In this document: positions 23,066 to 31,380 of the stretch, piece after piece
How positions within the stretch are numbered: position 1 is the first letter of the stretch
Layout: each line of letters starts with the position of its first letter
Assembly (NCBI RefSeq): GCF_900106525.1
Contig: NZ_FNOG01000006.1
Location: 315,390-379,389, forward strand
DNA length: 64,000 nucleotides
Direction: 5' to 3'
Source of the DNA: Lysobacter enzymogenes
GTDB lineage: Bacteria; Pseudomonadota; Gammaproteobacteria; Xanthomonadales; Xanthomonadaceae
Notes under the pieces: generated by a model
Databases searched by the model: none
What the model was told of the DNA's origin: nothing
Seen by the model: only the letters and a program-made list of their open reading frames with translations
Translations under genes and position numbers: made by a program

Positions 23066-23654
23066 AATCGAGGCCGGGGCAAAGGCGGCCGCCGGTCGAG
23101 GCGGCCGGCGGCGCATTCGCACGGCGCGGGATTTGATGCACAATCGCCCGCGCCGTCGTGTGCGGCCGCGGCCGGGGGCGCCGCGGCTAGAATGTCCGAT
23201 GATTTTGTTTCGCGACCGGCGTGGGGTTTTCCGGCGCGTGCGCCTGGATATGCTCGACGGACGGGGGGATTATCGGCGCGCCAGCGCGGATAATATCCGC
23301 CCGCCGCGGACGGGGATGCCGCGATCGGGCGCGGCCGGATTTTCCGGCCGGTTCCGGTCGAAGCGGGGGCCGTGCGAGGGCGCGGCCTGCGTGCCGGCGT
23401 TCCGCGTCCGCAACGCCCGCATCGGCGCCGTTTTCCGGCGTCGACGCGGGAAAATCGGCGGTTTCGGCCGCCGCGATGTCCGCCGCGGTCCGTGGCGGGC
23501 GCATGGTTATTGAGCGGTAACCGTGCGGTCATTACGGATCGGCCGTGGCGGGTATGAAGTAACTGTCGTGCGTGCGATACAGGAGGTAGCGCGCGCGCGA
23601 GTTTCCCCGCAGCCCCTGGCCGACCGGCCAGCCATAACTAATGGAGCCTCGCTC
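23066..23654. other. 589-base intergenic stretch without a supported gene
   Basis: No convincing gene is seen. A TAGAAT -10-like hexamer occurs at 23188-23193 and a palindrome gcggataatatccgc at about 23286-23300, either of which could be regulatory. Small arginine-rich open frames exist on both strands but have the composition of random GC-rich DNA. Confidence 0.4.
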
Positions 23655-23840
23655 ATGAAATCCAATCGTTTCCTTCGGTATGCCGCCATCGCTTCGCTGC
23701 TGGCCTGCGCCGCCTGCAAGCCGACGTTTTTCCCGGGTATTCCCGGCGACAACATCCACGTCGACCTGAGCGGGCGCGCCGCGCCGGCCGCGGTCGATGC
23801 GGCCAAGGCCGCCGTCGCCGGCGTCCAGGCCGCGCGCTGA
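23655..23840 (+). CDS. Small putative lipoprotein (61 residues)
   Basis: I do not recognise this 61-residue protein. It has a clear export signal (MKSNRFLRYAAIASLLAC) with two candidate lipobox cysteines, C18 (LLAC) and C21 (CAAC). The short mature part begins KPTFFPGIPGDNIHVDLSG and ends in an alanine-rich helix. The start is supported by ATGGAG eight bases upstream. It stands alone behind a long non-coding region, a pattern seen for abundant small envelope lipoproteins, but function is unknown. Confidence 0.6.
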   Translation: MKSNRFLRYAAIASLLACAACKPTFFPGIPGDNIHVDLSGRAAPAAVDAAKAAVAGVQAAR

Positions 23841-24186
23841 CCGCCGCGCCCGGGCCGGAGGGTCCGGCCCGGGACGTGCGCGCCTTCGCGGCGCGCGGCG
23901 CCCCCGCCGCAACGGCGGGCGGCCGCCTCATCGCTGGTTTTGCCCGGTGCGCGGCGGGTGGCCGCGCAGCCTTCGGCGTTCCCGCGCCGCCTCGCCCCGG
24001 CGCGTAGCCGTTTCCTGCACCTCGCGTCTTCCTTATCGATACTTGCCGCGCCGCGGATGACGGCGCCCGCCGCCGCGGCCACAGTGGCCTTGCGGGCTGG
24101 ACCGGCCCGCACGGCAAGCCGCTCCGCCGCGCGCGGACGGCGGACCTCTCGGCGGTCGCCGGCCGCCGCTCATTCAAGGACGCGAT

Positions 24187-24600
24187 ATGACCCGTGCCAT
24201 TTCCCGCAAGCCCTCGGCGGCGTTCGTGGGCGCTTCGTGGGGCGCGCTCGTGCTCGGCTCGCTGACCTACCTGGTCGGGCTGTGGAACGCCGGCTTGCAG
24301 CTCAACGAAAAAGGCTATTACCTGACCTTGCTGCTCTACGGCCTGTTCGCGGCGGTGTCGGTGCAAAAGTCGGTGCGCGACCGGATGGAGGGCATCCCGG
24401 TGACCAACCTCTACTACGGCCTGGCCTGGACCTCGGTGCTGGCGGCGTTGACGTTGATGTTCATCGGCCTGTGGAACGCGCAGATCGCCTTCAGCGAAAA
24501 GGGGTTCTACGCGATGGCCTATGCGATGAGCCTGTTCGCGGCGATCGCGGTGCAGAAGAACACCCGCGACAGTGCGGGCGATGAGCGCGAATTCGACTGA
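24187..24600 (+). CDS. yiaA: YiaA/YiaB two-helix-repeat inner membrane protein
   Basis: A 137-residue inner membrane protein made of two homologous halves, each with two membrane segments: AFVGASWGALVLGSL ... YLTLLLYGLFAAVSVQK and LAWTSVLAALTLMFIG ... YAMAYAMSLFAAIAVQK. Each half has the LWNA ... EKG(Y/F)Y pattern of the YiaA/YiaB domain (PF05360). The start follows AAGGACGCGAT. Function is unknown in the family. Downstream is a cluster of palindromic repeats. The 346-base gap upstream (23841-24186) holds nothing I can support. Confidence 0.9.
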   Translation: MTRAISRKPSAAFVGASWGALVLGSLTYLVGLWNAGLQLNEKGYYLTLLLYGLFAAVSVQKSVRDRMEGIPVTNLYYGLAWTSVLAALTLMFIGLWNAQIAFSEKGFYAMAYAMSLFAAIAVQKNTRDSAGDEREFD

Positions 24601-24616
24601 GGGCGCTTGGGGGAAG

Positions 24617-24968
24617 CCAGTCGTTGTCCGCGTAGATGCGGGGATCCGGAGACTTCAGGGTCATGCCTCGATGAAGCCCTGGATGTTCGGCTTCGCCGAA
24701 TTAAAACAGAGCCCGCGTTCGCGGGAATGACGGTAGGTAGGGGGTTCGCGGCGGGTGGGTTTCGCGGTAAGTCGGATTCACCGTGGCTCTTCAAGTCGTC
24801 ATCCTCCGCGAAGGCGGGGATTCAGAGACTTCAGGGTCATGCCTCGGTGAGGCTCTGGATGCCCGCGTTCGCGGGCATGACGGTAGGTGGGTTTCGCGGC
24901 AAGGCGGTTTCGCAGCGCCTCTCCAAGTCGTCATCCCCGCGAACGCGGGGATCCAAAGACTTCAGCGC
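24617..24968. repeat. Three degenerate copies of the gtcatccccgcgaacgcgggg repeat
   Basis: Direct copies begin near 24617, 24800 and 24927. The first two share cagagacttcagggtcatgc-like centres and right arms gcgttcgcgggaatgacggt; the third is truncated. Each unit is a pair of facing small palindromes. This fills the 398-base gap between yiaA and the DUF2884-like gene. A related unit lies at 45226-45320. Confidence 0.75.
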
Positions 24969-24998
24969 AATGCCCCAGGCCGCAACCCCGAGGCGCCG

Positions 24999-25547
24999 TC
25001 AGCTGCGCGACCGGCATTCATCGCCGGTGGTGAGGTTCTTGTTCGCGAACGGCTGGAACTGCGGCACCTGCGCGACCAGCTTTTCCTGCGCAACGCGCAA
25101 GGCGCCCACCCGCTGGCAAATCTGCATGGCCTGATCCCGCAGTTTCGATGCCTGCGCCTCGACCTTGGCCTCGGTCTGGTCGGTGCGGCCCGAACGCAGA
25201 TCCTGCGCAACTGTGCTCAACACTTGCCCGGCCATCGCCGCGCCGGCCTGGCCGATGGCGGCGCCGTCGCGGCGGATGCCGGTCGCCTCTACGTAGAACG
25301 CGCGGCCTGCGGCCTGCTGCGCCGGGTTCAACGTCAGCGCCTTGCCGTCGATGGCGATGGCGCCGTCAGGGGTAATCTGCGCGCGCTGGCCGCCGCCGCG
25401 CACCAGCAAACGGTCGCCGTCCATCGACATGTGGTCGATCACCACGACGTGGGTGTCGGAGTCTGCGTTGCGCGAACAGCCGCCGGCCAGGGCCGCGGCG
25501 AGCGCGGCGGCGAGCACCAGGGCGATGGAAGAGCGGCGAGTGGTCAT
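24999..25547 (-). CDS. Putative lipoprotein, possible DUF2884/YggN-like
   Basis: A 182-residue exported protein with a signal peptide ending in the lipobox LAGGC (C24). The mature part begins with a short domain (HVVVIDHMSMDGDRLLVRGG ... IAIDGKALTLNPAQQAAGR) that resembles YggN/DUF2884 proteins, followed by a helical, glutamine/alanine-rich segment with two cysteines. The family call is tentative. It is the last gene of the six-gene minus-strand operon headed by the anchored protein at 29.3 kb, just after the DUF2807 protein. Confidence 0.65.
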   Translation of the reverse strand: MTTRRSSIALVLAAALAAALAGGCSRNADSDTHVVVIDHMSMDGDRLLVRGGGQRAQITPDGAIAIDGKALTLNPAQQAAGRAFYVEATGIRRDGAAIGQAGAAMAGQVLSTVAQDLRSGRTDQTEAKVEAQASKLRDQAMQICQRVGALRVAQEKLVAQVPQFQPFANKNLTTGDECRSRS

Positions 25548-25622
25548 GAGCGGCGTCTCTTAGCGGCGCGCAGGGAAGGAAGCGGCGCAGGCGGGCGGCG
25601 CGCGGCCCGCCTGCGCCGGCGA

Positions 25623-26384
25623 TCAATCGTTCTTGGGCACGTCGACCTTGCCCGCCACGCCGCGGTGGCGCACATCGCCGCTGCCGACCCGCGCCACGCG
25701 CAGGTCGCCGCGCACGCCGTCGATGTCGAGGTCGCCCGAGCCGACGCGGTCCACGGTCACCGAGCCTGCGACCTGATGCAGTTCGACGTCGCCCGAGCCG
25801 ACCCGGCCGATCTTGACGTCGCCGCCGACGCCGCGCGCCTTCAGGTCGCCCGAACCCAGGTCGACGATCTGCAGCGCGCCGATGTCGCGCAGGGTCACGT
25901 CGCCCGAGCCGACCGAGGCGACGGTGAGGCCGCGCACGTTGGCGATGTCGATGTCGCCGGAATTCACGTCGGCGCTGAGCGCGGCGACGTTGCGCACCGA
26001 GGCGTCGCCGGAGCCGACCTTGAGCTGCACGCGCAGATCCTGCGGCACGCTGGCGCGCAGTTGCATGTGGTACTGGCCGTTGAAGTTCAGGCCCAGGCGC
26101 TTGGCGTGCTCGGCCACGACCACCAGCTTGTCGCCTTCGCGGCGCTGGCTCACGGTCAGGCCGGACAGGTCGGCGGCGTTGTTGGCGCAGGCGCGGCCGG
26201 TCACCGCGGCGACGCCGTTGCCGCCTTCCACGATCAGGTCGTCGGAACCGATCTCGAACACCACCACTTTGACGCCCTTGAGGTCGAGGGTGAGGTTGCG
26301 CGGCTGGGCGTTGTCGCAGCGGTCGGCGGCGAGGGCGGCGCCGGGCAGCAGCGCGGCGCAGAGCAGGGCGAGCAGGGGACGCAT
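25623..26384 (-). CDS. Exported GIN-domain (DUF2807/DUF4097-like) beta-solenoid protein
   Basis: A 253-residue exported protein. A cleavable signal (MRPLLALLCAALLPGAALAA) is followed by a right-handed beta-solenoid made of repeats with VGSGDV or LGSGDL at each turn (at least seven copies between about 110 and 240), typical of the DUF2807/DUF4097 GIN domain. Such proteins are often encoded with ABC transporters or PspC-like envelope-stress proteins. The start follows AGGAG; a longer frame would mask the signal. Here it follows the ABC permease in the same operon, suggesting a periplasmic or surface role in envelope stress. Confidence 0.8.
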   Translation of the reverse strand: MRPLLALLCAALLPGAALAADRCDNAQPRNLTLDLKGVKVVVFEIGSDDLIVEGGNGVAAVTGRACANNAADLSGLTVSQRREGDKLVVVAEHAKRLGLNFNGQYHMQLRASVPQDLRVQLKVGSGDASVRNVAALSADVNSGDIDIANVRGLTVASVGSGDVTLRDIGALQIVDLGSGDLKARGVGGDVKIGRVGSGDVELHQVAGSVTVDRVGSGDLDIDGVRGDLRVARVGSGDVRHRGVAGKVDVPKND

Positions 26385-26486
26385 GGGAAGCTCCTGAACA
26401 ACGATGAGGTAGAGCTGTGATGCAGGCCGGGCCGGCACGGTTGCAAGGCGTTGGTCGCCGATCGCACGCCGCGCCGGCCGCGCGCC

Positions 26487-27512
26487 TCAGCCTTCGTCGC
26501 GCCAGCGGCGCAGGTGGATCGCGGCGAAGATCATCGCCGCGCCGATCGCCGCGCCGATCCACAGGTCGGCGGTGGCCAGCACCTGCAGGCTCGAGGCCGA
26601 ATCCAGCTGGTTGAGCGCGTCGGTGCCCTTCATCGCCGCCTGCTGGGCGTCCTCGCTGAAGCTGTCGTGCAGGAACCAGGTGCCCGGCACCACGCTGAGC
26701 AGGCCGCGCAGCGCCACCGTGTACCAGATCGCGCGGTGCGGGATCTCGATGCCCGGCATCACGTCGAGGAAGCTGACGAACACGCAGGCCAGCAGCGGGA
26801 TCACCACCGCCCAGACGAACGGCACGGCGCGCGCCCAGGCCGAGCAGAGCATCAGCCAGCCCACGGTCGGCAGCGCCCACAGCGAGTACACCGGCACCGA
26901 CAGGGCCAACTCGCCGAGCAGGCGGAACGGATGGGCCTGGGTGAAGATCGCGCCGGCGCCGCTGAAGCCGTTGAGCACCGCCGCCAGCCACGCCAGCGTC
27001 CACATCACCAGGCCTACCGCCAGGCCGATCGCCGCGGCCAGCAGCGGCGCCAGCAGCAGCGCCCACGCCAGCTTGGACAGCACCGCCTGGGTGTCGGATA
27101 TCGGCAGCGATTTCCAGAACAGGATGCTGCGGTCCTTGCGTTCGTCGTAAAGCGAGCCGAGCGCGTAGAAGAACACCACGAACACGAACACCAAGCAGAC
27201 GATGCCCAGGCCGCCGGCGAGCGCGGCGTCGCCGATCTGGCCGGCGCGGGCCATGTCGCCGGTCATTTCCAGGTTGATGCCGTCGTGGTCGCGCACGGCG
27301 TACTTGTTGAACAGCACCGAGCCGCCGATCACGCCGAGCACGGTGAAGATCACCGCGACCGCGCCGGCGATCAGCGGACCCCACAGGAAGCCGCCGCGGT
27401 GTTCCCAGAACTCGCGCTTGAGCAGCATCAGGAACACCCGCGTGGCGGGGATCGTCGCGGCCGCGCGGGGGACGGCGGCGGGTGCGGAATAGTCGTCGGT
27501 GGCGGCGTTCAT
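26487..27512 (-). CDS. ABC transporter permease
   Basis: A 341-residue ABC-2-type permease with about six membrane segments (for example FLWGPLIAGAVAVIF, VCLVFVFVVFFYALG and AWALLLAPLLAAAIG). The ABC-2-like signature SLYDERKDRSILFWKSLPIS (about 125-144) links the first pair to the rest. The start overlaps the stop of the ATPase gene as ATGA, so the two subunits are made together. With the YtrA-type regulator upstream, export or sensing of cell-wall-active antibiotics or lipids is plausible, but the substrate is not visible. Confidence 0.9.
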   Translation of the reverse strand: MNAATDDYSAPAAVPRAAATIPATRVFLMLLKREFWEHRGGFLWGPLIAGAVAVIFTVLGVIGGSVLFNKYAVRDHDGINLEMTGDMARAGQIGDAALAGGLGIVCLVFVFVVFFYALGSLYDERKDRSILFWKSLPISDTQAVLSKLAWALLLAPLLAAAIGLAVGLVMWTLAWLAAVLNGFSGAGAIFTQAHPFRLLGELALSVPVYSLWALPTVGWLMLCSAWARAVPFVWAVVIPLLACVFVSFLDVMPGIEIPHRAIWYTVALRGLLSVVPGTWFLHDSFSEDAQQAAMKGTDALNQLDSASSLQVLATADLWIGAAIGAAMIFAAIHLRRWRDEG

Positions 27513-28393
27513 GCGTAGGTCCCCTTCATGGTGGCGACGAACAGGTCGGCCAGGCCCGGCGTGCGGGTTTCGCCCAGGCCGTCGAGCTGGGCGGCGGCCA
27601 GGCCGTCGAACAGCATCACGGTCTTGCCGAACGGCAGGGCGCGTTCGTCCAGCGGGCCGAGCGTGCGCGCGTGTTCGGCCTTGTCGCGGTCGACCAGCAC
27701 TTCGACGAAGCGCTCGCCGAGGTTCTCCATCGGGCAGTCCAGCACGATCTTGCCGTCGCGGATGAACATCACGTCGGTGAGGATGTGCTCGATCTCTTCG
27801 ACCTGGTGGGTGGTGACCACGATGGTCTTGTTCTCGTCGAAGTAGTCTTCCAGCAGGCGCTGGTAGAACTGCTTGCGGTAGAGGATGTCCAGGCCCAGGG
27901 TGGGTTCGTCGAGCACCAGCAGGCGCGCGTCGATGGCCATCACCAGCGCCAGGTGCAACTGCACGATCATGCCCTTGGACATTTCGCGCACGCGCAGGTC
28001 CGGCTTGAGCTGGGTGCCGTGCAGGAAGCGCTCGCACTTGGCCCGGTCGAAGCGCGGATGCACGCCGGCGACGAACTCGATCGCCTCGCGCACCCGCAGC
28101 CAGCGCGGCAGCACCGCCACGTCGGCGATGAAGCACACCTCGCGCATCAGCGCGTCGCGCTGGCTGCGCGGGTCCAGGCCCAGCACCGACAGTTCGCCGT
28201 CGAACTGGGTCAGGCCGAGCACGGCCTTGAGCGCGGTGGTCTTGCCGGCGCCGTTGGGGCCGATCAGGCCGACGATGCGGCCGGCGGGAATGTCGAAGTC
28301 GGCGCCGTCCAGCGCGGCCTTGTTGCGGTAGATCTTGCGCAGGCCGCGGGCGCGGACCACCTGGCCGGGATCGATGTGGGTGGCGTTGGTCAT
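27509..28393 (-). CDS. ABC transporter ATP-binding protein
   Basis: A 294-residue ATPase. Walker A is GPNGAGKT (about 44-51). The signature motif is degenerate, with REMSKGM in place of LSGGQ. Walker B is LLVLDEPTLGLD (about 155-166), and the switch histidine is in VVTTHQ. A C-terminal regulatory extension follows. The weak signature loop is shared by YtrB-like ATPases regulated by YtrA-type GntR proteins. It overlaps both neighbours by four bases (GntR upstream, permease downstream), a tightly coupled arrangement. Confidence 0.92.
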   Translation of the reverse strand: MTNATHIDPGQVVRARGLRKIYRNKAALDGADFDIPAGRIVGLIGPNGAGKTTALKAVLGLTQFDGELSVLGLDPRSQRDALMREVCFIADVAVLPRWLRVREAIEFVAGVHPRFDRAKCERFLHGTQLKPDLRVREMSKGMIVQLHLALVMAIDARLLVLDEPTLGLDILYRKQFYQRLLEDYFDENKTIVVTTHQVEEIEHILTDVMFIRDGKIVLDCPMENLGERFVEVLVDRDKAEHARTLGPLDERALPFGKTVMLFDGLAAAQLDGLGETRTPGLADLFVATMKGTYA

Positions 28394-28779
28394 GGGGCGT
28401 CCGCCTTGTGGGTGCCTTCGCCGGCGGCATCGCCGCCGAGCAGTTCTTCCGCGCGCAGGCCGAGCCGGGCGATGCGTTCGAGCACCAGCGGCCATTCCTC
28501 GCGCAGGAACCGGTCGCGTTCGTTGAGGAGCAGTTTCTTGGCGGCTTCTTCGGTCACGTACATGCCCAGGCCTCGGCGTTTTTCGACCAGTGCCTCGTCG
28601 GCCAACTCTTGGTAGGCGCGCGAGACGGTGATGGGATTGAGTTGGTATTCGGCCGCCACCTGACGCACCGAAGGCAGGGCGTCGCCCGGCTTGAGCACGC
28701 CGTCGAGCATCATCGCCACGACGCGCTCTTTGAGTTGGCGGTAGATCGGAGCGCCGTCGCTCCATTGGATTGCGGTCAT
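28390..28779 (-). CDS. GntR-family transcriptional regulator, YtrA subfamily
   Basis: A 129-residue repressor with an N-terminal winged helix (about 8-75: PIYRQLKERVVAMMLDGVLK ... LPSVRQVAAEYQLNPITVSRAYQEL). The C-terminal helical part is only about 50 residues, the short form that defines the YtrA subfamily. In that subfamily the regulator usually represses its own operon with an ABC transporter. A palindrome overlapping the operon promoter at 29.33 kb is its likely target. Inducers known for relatives are cell-wall antibiotics. Confidence 0.92.
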   Translation of the reverse strand: MTAIQWSDGAPIYRQLKERVVAMMLDGVLKPGDALPSVRQVAAEYQLNPITVSRAYQELADEALVEKRRGLGMYVTEEAAKKLLLNERDRFLREEWPLVLERIARLGLRAEELLGGDAAGEGTHKADAP

Positions 28780-28782
28780 GGC

Positions 28783-29301
28783 TCAGCCCCGCGACAGGAA
28801 GGAGAAATAGGGCATAACGAGATTGCTGCGGCTGCGGCGCGCGGCGCGTCCGGCCTTGCGCTTGGTTTCGGCGGCGCCGGCCGACTCCGCGGCGGCGTTG
28901 GAGGAAGGGGAGAAGGAGGCCGGCGCGACCGCGTTGGCCAGCGCGGCCAGGTCGGCGACGTCGCCGGCCAGGGCGCCGGCGATCGTGGTCAGCTCGGCGG
29001 CGCGTTCGGTGTTTTCCAGTTGCTGGGCGCGCTGCTCGATCTTGCGCACGGCGCCGGCGACATCGCCGGAGCGGCTGCGGGCGCGTTCGAGGAAGTCGCG
29101 GTCGAAGCTGATCCGCGCCTTGACCGCGCCGAGGTCGACCTCGATCGGGCGGGTCGCCGGCGCGTCGGCGGCGAACTGGGTCAGCGCCGGCGCCGGCGGG
29201 CTGTCCGGAGCGGGCAGCGGCAGCGCCACCACCAGGCCCAGGACCAGGGCGCCGCCAGCGGCCATCAGGGCCGAAATGGAGTTGTGCAGCTTGCGGTTCA
29301 T
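28783..29301 (-). CDS. Hypothetical membrane-anchored protein, first gene of the YtrA operon
   Basis: A 172-residue protein with one N-terminal membrane segment (about 8-28), which may be an anchor or a signal. It has a periplasmic proline-rich stretch and a helical, probably coiled-coil domain (about 52-110). A basic tail (KRKAGRAARRSRSN) ends near the stop. The start MNRKLHN follows AGGA; an upstream in-frame Met lies inside the promoter. I do not recognise the family. It lies three bases before the GntR gene and is first behind the predicted promoter, so it is probably co-regulated with the ABC transporter. Confidence 0.7.
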   Translation of the reverse strand: MNRKLHNSISALMAAGGALVLGLVVALPLPAPDSPPAPALTQFAADAPATRPIEVDLGAVKARISFDRDFLERARSRSGDVAGAVRKIEQRAQQLENTERAAELTTIAGALAGDVADLAALANAVAPASFSPSSNAAAESAGAAETKRKAGRAARRSRSNLVMPYFSFLSRG

Positions 29302-29328
29302 GGCTGGGTCCTGCTCTCTAGTGGGCCG

Positions 29329-29368
29329 GTGTTGTATGCAACTATAACACCTAAACACGCCGAGTCAA
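29329..29368 (-). promoter_or_regulatory. Sigma-70 promoter and overlapping YtrA-type operator
   Basis: On the minus strand TTGACT (29363-29368) and TATAGT (29341-29346) are separated by 16 bases, a good promoter 40 bases upstream of the first gene of the operon. A near-perfect palindrome gttgtatgcaac (29331-29342), inside wider arms GTGTT/AACAC (29329-29350), overlaps the -10. This is a natural site for autorepression by the GntR protein. Confidence 0.7.
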
Positions 29369-29480
29369 TCGCCGCGGACCCAACTGAAGTCATACTTGGC
29401 CCCGATCCCGCGCCGCGGCCGGCCGAAACCCCGTTTCGGCGCGCCGCCCGGGCCTTTCCCCTCATCCAGAAGGCGCCCCC

Positions 29481-30080
29481 ATGCCCGCGACCGCTTCCCC
29501 GCAACCCCGCCGTGCCGCCCGCGCCGCGCTGGCGCTCGGCCTGACCCTCGCCGTCGGCGCCGCCGCCGCGGCCGGCGGCCTGCTCGACCGCAGCTTCCGC
29601 CCGCTCGCCGGCAAGCAGCCGGTGGACCTGGCCAAGACCTACGCCGGCGATGTCGTGCTGGTGGTCAACACCGCCAGCAAGTGCGGCTTCACCCCGCAGT
29701 TCGAGGCGCTCGAAGGCCTGCACGCCAAGTACAAGGCGCGCGGCTTCGCCGTGCTCGGCTTCCCCTCGGGCGACTTCAAGGCCCAGGAGTTCGAGGACGA
29801 GAAGCAGATCCAGGAGTTCTGCACGCTCACCTACGGGGTCAAGTTCCCGATGTTCGAGAAGGTGCACGTGGTCGGCGAGCAGGCCACGCCGCTGTACAAG
29901 GACCTGGCCAAGGCCGCCGGCGAGGCGCCGAAGTGGAACTTCCACAAGTACCTGATCGGCCGCGACGGCAAGCTGATCGCCAGCTACGGCAGCAAGACCA
30001 CGCCGGACGATCCGGCGGTGGTGGCGGCGATCGAGCGCGCCCTGGCCGCGCCGGCGCCCAAGCCGGTGGCCGCGCGCTGA
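29481..30080 (+). CDS. Glutathione peroxidase-family thiol peroxidase, exported
   Basis: A 199-residue protein with an N-terminal hydrophobic export signal (about 12-32), so probably periplasmic. The peroxidatic cysteine is C68 in NTASKCGFTPQ. W152 and N153 in KWNFHKYLI complete part of the catalytic tetrad. The usual glutamine of the NQF motif is replaced in GFPSGDF (D98). C114 in EFCTLTYGVKFP sits where the resolving cysteine of two-cysteine, thioredoxin-dependent members lies, so glutathione may not be the real reductant. It is a single gene, divergent from the YtrA operon. Confidence 0.88.
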   Translation: MPATASPQPRRAARAALALGLTLAVGAAAAAGGLLDRSFRPLAGKQPVDLAKTYAGDVVLVVNTASKCGFTPQFEALEGLHAKYKARGFAVLGFPSGDFKAQEFEDEKQIQEFCTLTYGVKFPMFEKVHVVGEQATPLYKDLAKAAGEAPKWNFHKYLIGRDGKLIASYGSKTTPDDPAVVAAIERALAAPAPKPVAAR

Positions 30081-30321
30081 GCGCGCGCCGGCCGACGCCG
30101 CGGCGACGCGATCTGCGCGCCCGGTCAGGTTTCCGCGGCGGGCCGCTCCCGCCGCGGCGGAACTAAAACCCCGGTCGGCCGTCACACTGGAGCGTTGCCG
30201 CCCAAGGCCGCGCCCGCGACAATGGCGGGCTCGCGCCGCGCGACGGCGCGGCCATAAGCTCCACACCTCCAGTCACTACCAGCAGCCACACCAGAATTCG
30301 GCAACCAGGAGCGGGACCCTA

Positions 30322-31266
30322 ATGAAGCCTTTCGTGCGCGGCGCGGCCGTGTTGATGACCACCGCGGCGCTGTTCGCAGGCGCCGCCTCTGCCCAGGACA
30401 AATCCGTGCTCGCCAACGAACGCGAAAAAATCAGCTACGCCATCGGCATGGACGTGGCCTCCTCGCTCAAGCCGGTCGGCTCGGACCTGGACGCCGCGGC
30501 GTTCGAAAAAGCGGTCAAGAACGTGTTCGACGGTGGCAAGCCGCTGATCACCCAGGACGAAGCCCGCACGGTCGACGCCGCGCTGCGCGCGCGCATCGCC
30601 TCGCGCGAAGGCAAGCCGGCGCAGGGCACCCCGCCGGGCACGCCGCCGCCGGCGGTCGACAAGAGCAAGGTCGGTCTGATGATCGGCTCGTTCATGGTCG
30701 GCCCGGCGCTGCAGCAGATCAAATCCGAAATCGAGCTGCCGGTGCTGGTGCAGGCCGTGCGCACCTCGCTCGGCGGCGGCCAGACCCTGCTCAACGAAGG
30801 CGACGCGCGCACGGTGCTGACCAACTTCACCGAGCGCATGCAGTCCAAGGCCAAGGCCGAGGCGGCCGCGGCCGGCGAGAAGAACCTCAAGGAAGGCAAG
30901 GCGTTCCTGGAGGAGAACAAGAAGGTCAAGGGCGTGTTCGCGACCGGCTCGGGCCTGCAGTACATGATCCTGCGCCAGGGTTCGGGCGAGCGACCCAAGC
31001 CGACCGACAAGGTCAGCGTCAACTACAAGGGCACCCTGCTGAGCGGCAAGACCTTCGACAGCTCCTACGATCGCGGCCAGCCGGCCGAATTCCCGGTCAA
31101 CGGCGTGATCCAGGGCTGGCAGGAAGGCCTGGCGATGATGCCGGTGGGCAGCAAGTTCAAGTTCTGGATCCCGTCCGAGCTGGCCTACGGCCCGAACGGC
31201 GCGCCGCCGAGCATCGGCCCGAACGCGGTGCTGACGTTTGAAGTCGAGCTGCTCGACATCCTGTAA
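30322..31266 (+). CDS. Exported FKBP-type peptidyl-prolyl isomerase with doubled N-terminal domain
   Basis: A 314-residue periplasmic foldase. A signal peptide (1-24, ending ASAQ) is followed by two FKBP_N dimerisation-type modules, residues 34-98 (EKISYAIGMDVASSL ... ARTVDAALRARI) and 114-180 (SKVGLMIGSFMVGPAL ... ARTVLTNFTERM). They are joined by a proline-rich linker, and the second continues into a long helix. The FKBP domain (207-314) has VNYKGTLLSGKTFDSSY and the C-terminal TFEVELLDI. Mip and FkpA have only one such N-terminal module. A paralogue lies 114 bases downstream, also beginning MKPF. Confidence 0.9.
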   Translation: MKPFVRGAAVLMTTAALFAGAASAQDKSVLANEREKISYAIGMDVASSLKPVGSDLDAAAFEKAVKNVFDGGKPLITQDEARTVDAALRARIASREGKPAQGTPPGTPPPAVDKSKVGLMIGSFMVGPALQQIKSEIELPVLVQAVRTSLGGGQTLLNEGDARTVLTNFTERMQSKAKAEAAAAGEKNLKEGKAFLEENKKVKGVFATGSGLQYMILRQGSGERPKPTDKVSVNYKGTLLSGKTFDSSYDRGQPAEFPVNGVIQGWQEGLAMMPVGSKFKFWIPSELAYGPNGAPPSIGPNAVLTFEVELLDIL

Positions 31267-31380
31267 TCCCCCTGCGCGCCGCCCGCGCGGCGCGTGAAGC
31301 AACGTTCAGCCGGCGCCGGGCAGTTTGTCCGCCCGGTCACCCACCTTCCGGTCATCCAGTCTTTTCAGGAGTGCAGTTTG

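Noticed and set aside
23133-23513. Possible 126-residue arginine-rich gene in the fumC-lipoprotein gap
   Set aside because: Composition is that of random GC-rich DNA and there is no good ribosome site or recognisable motif. A TAGAAT hexamer inside fits a promoter better.
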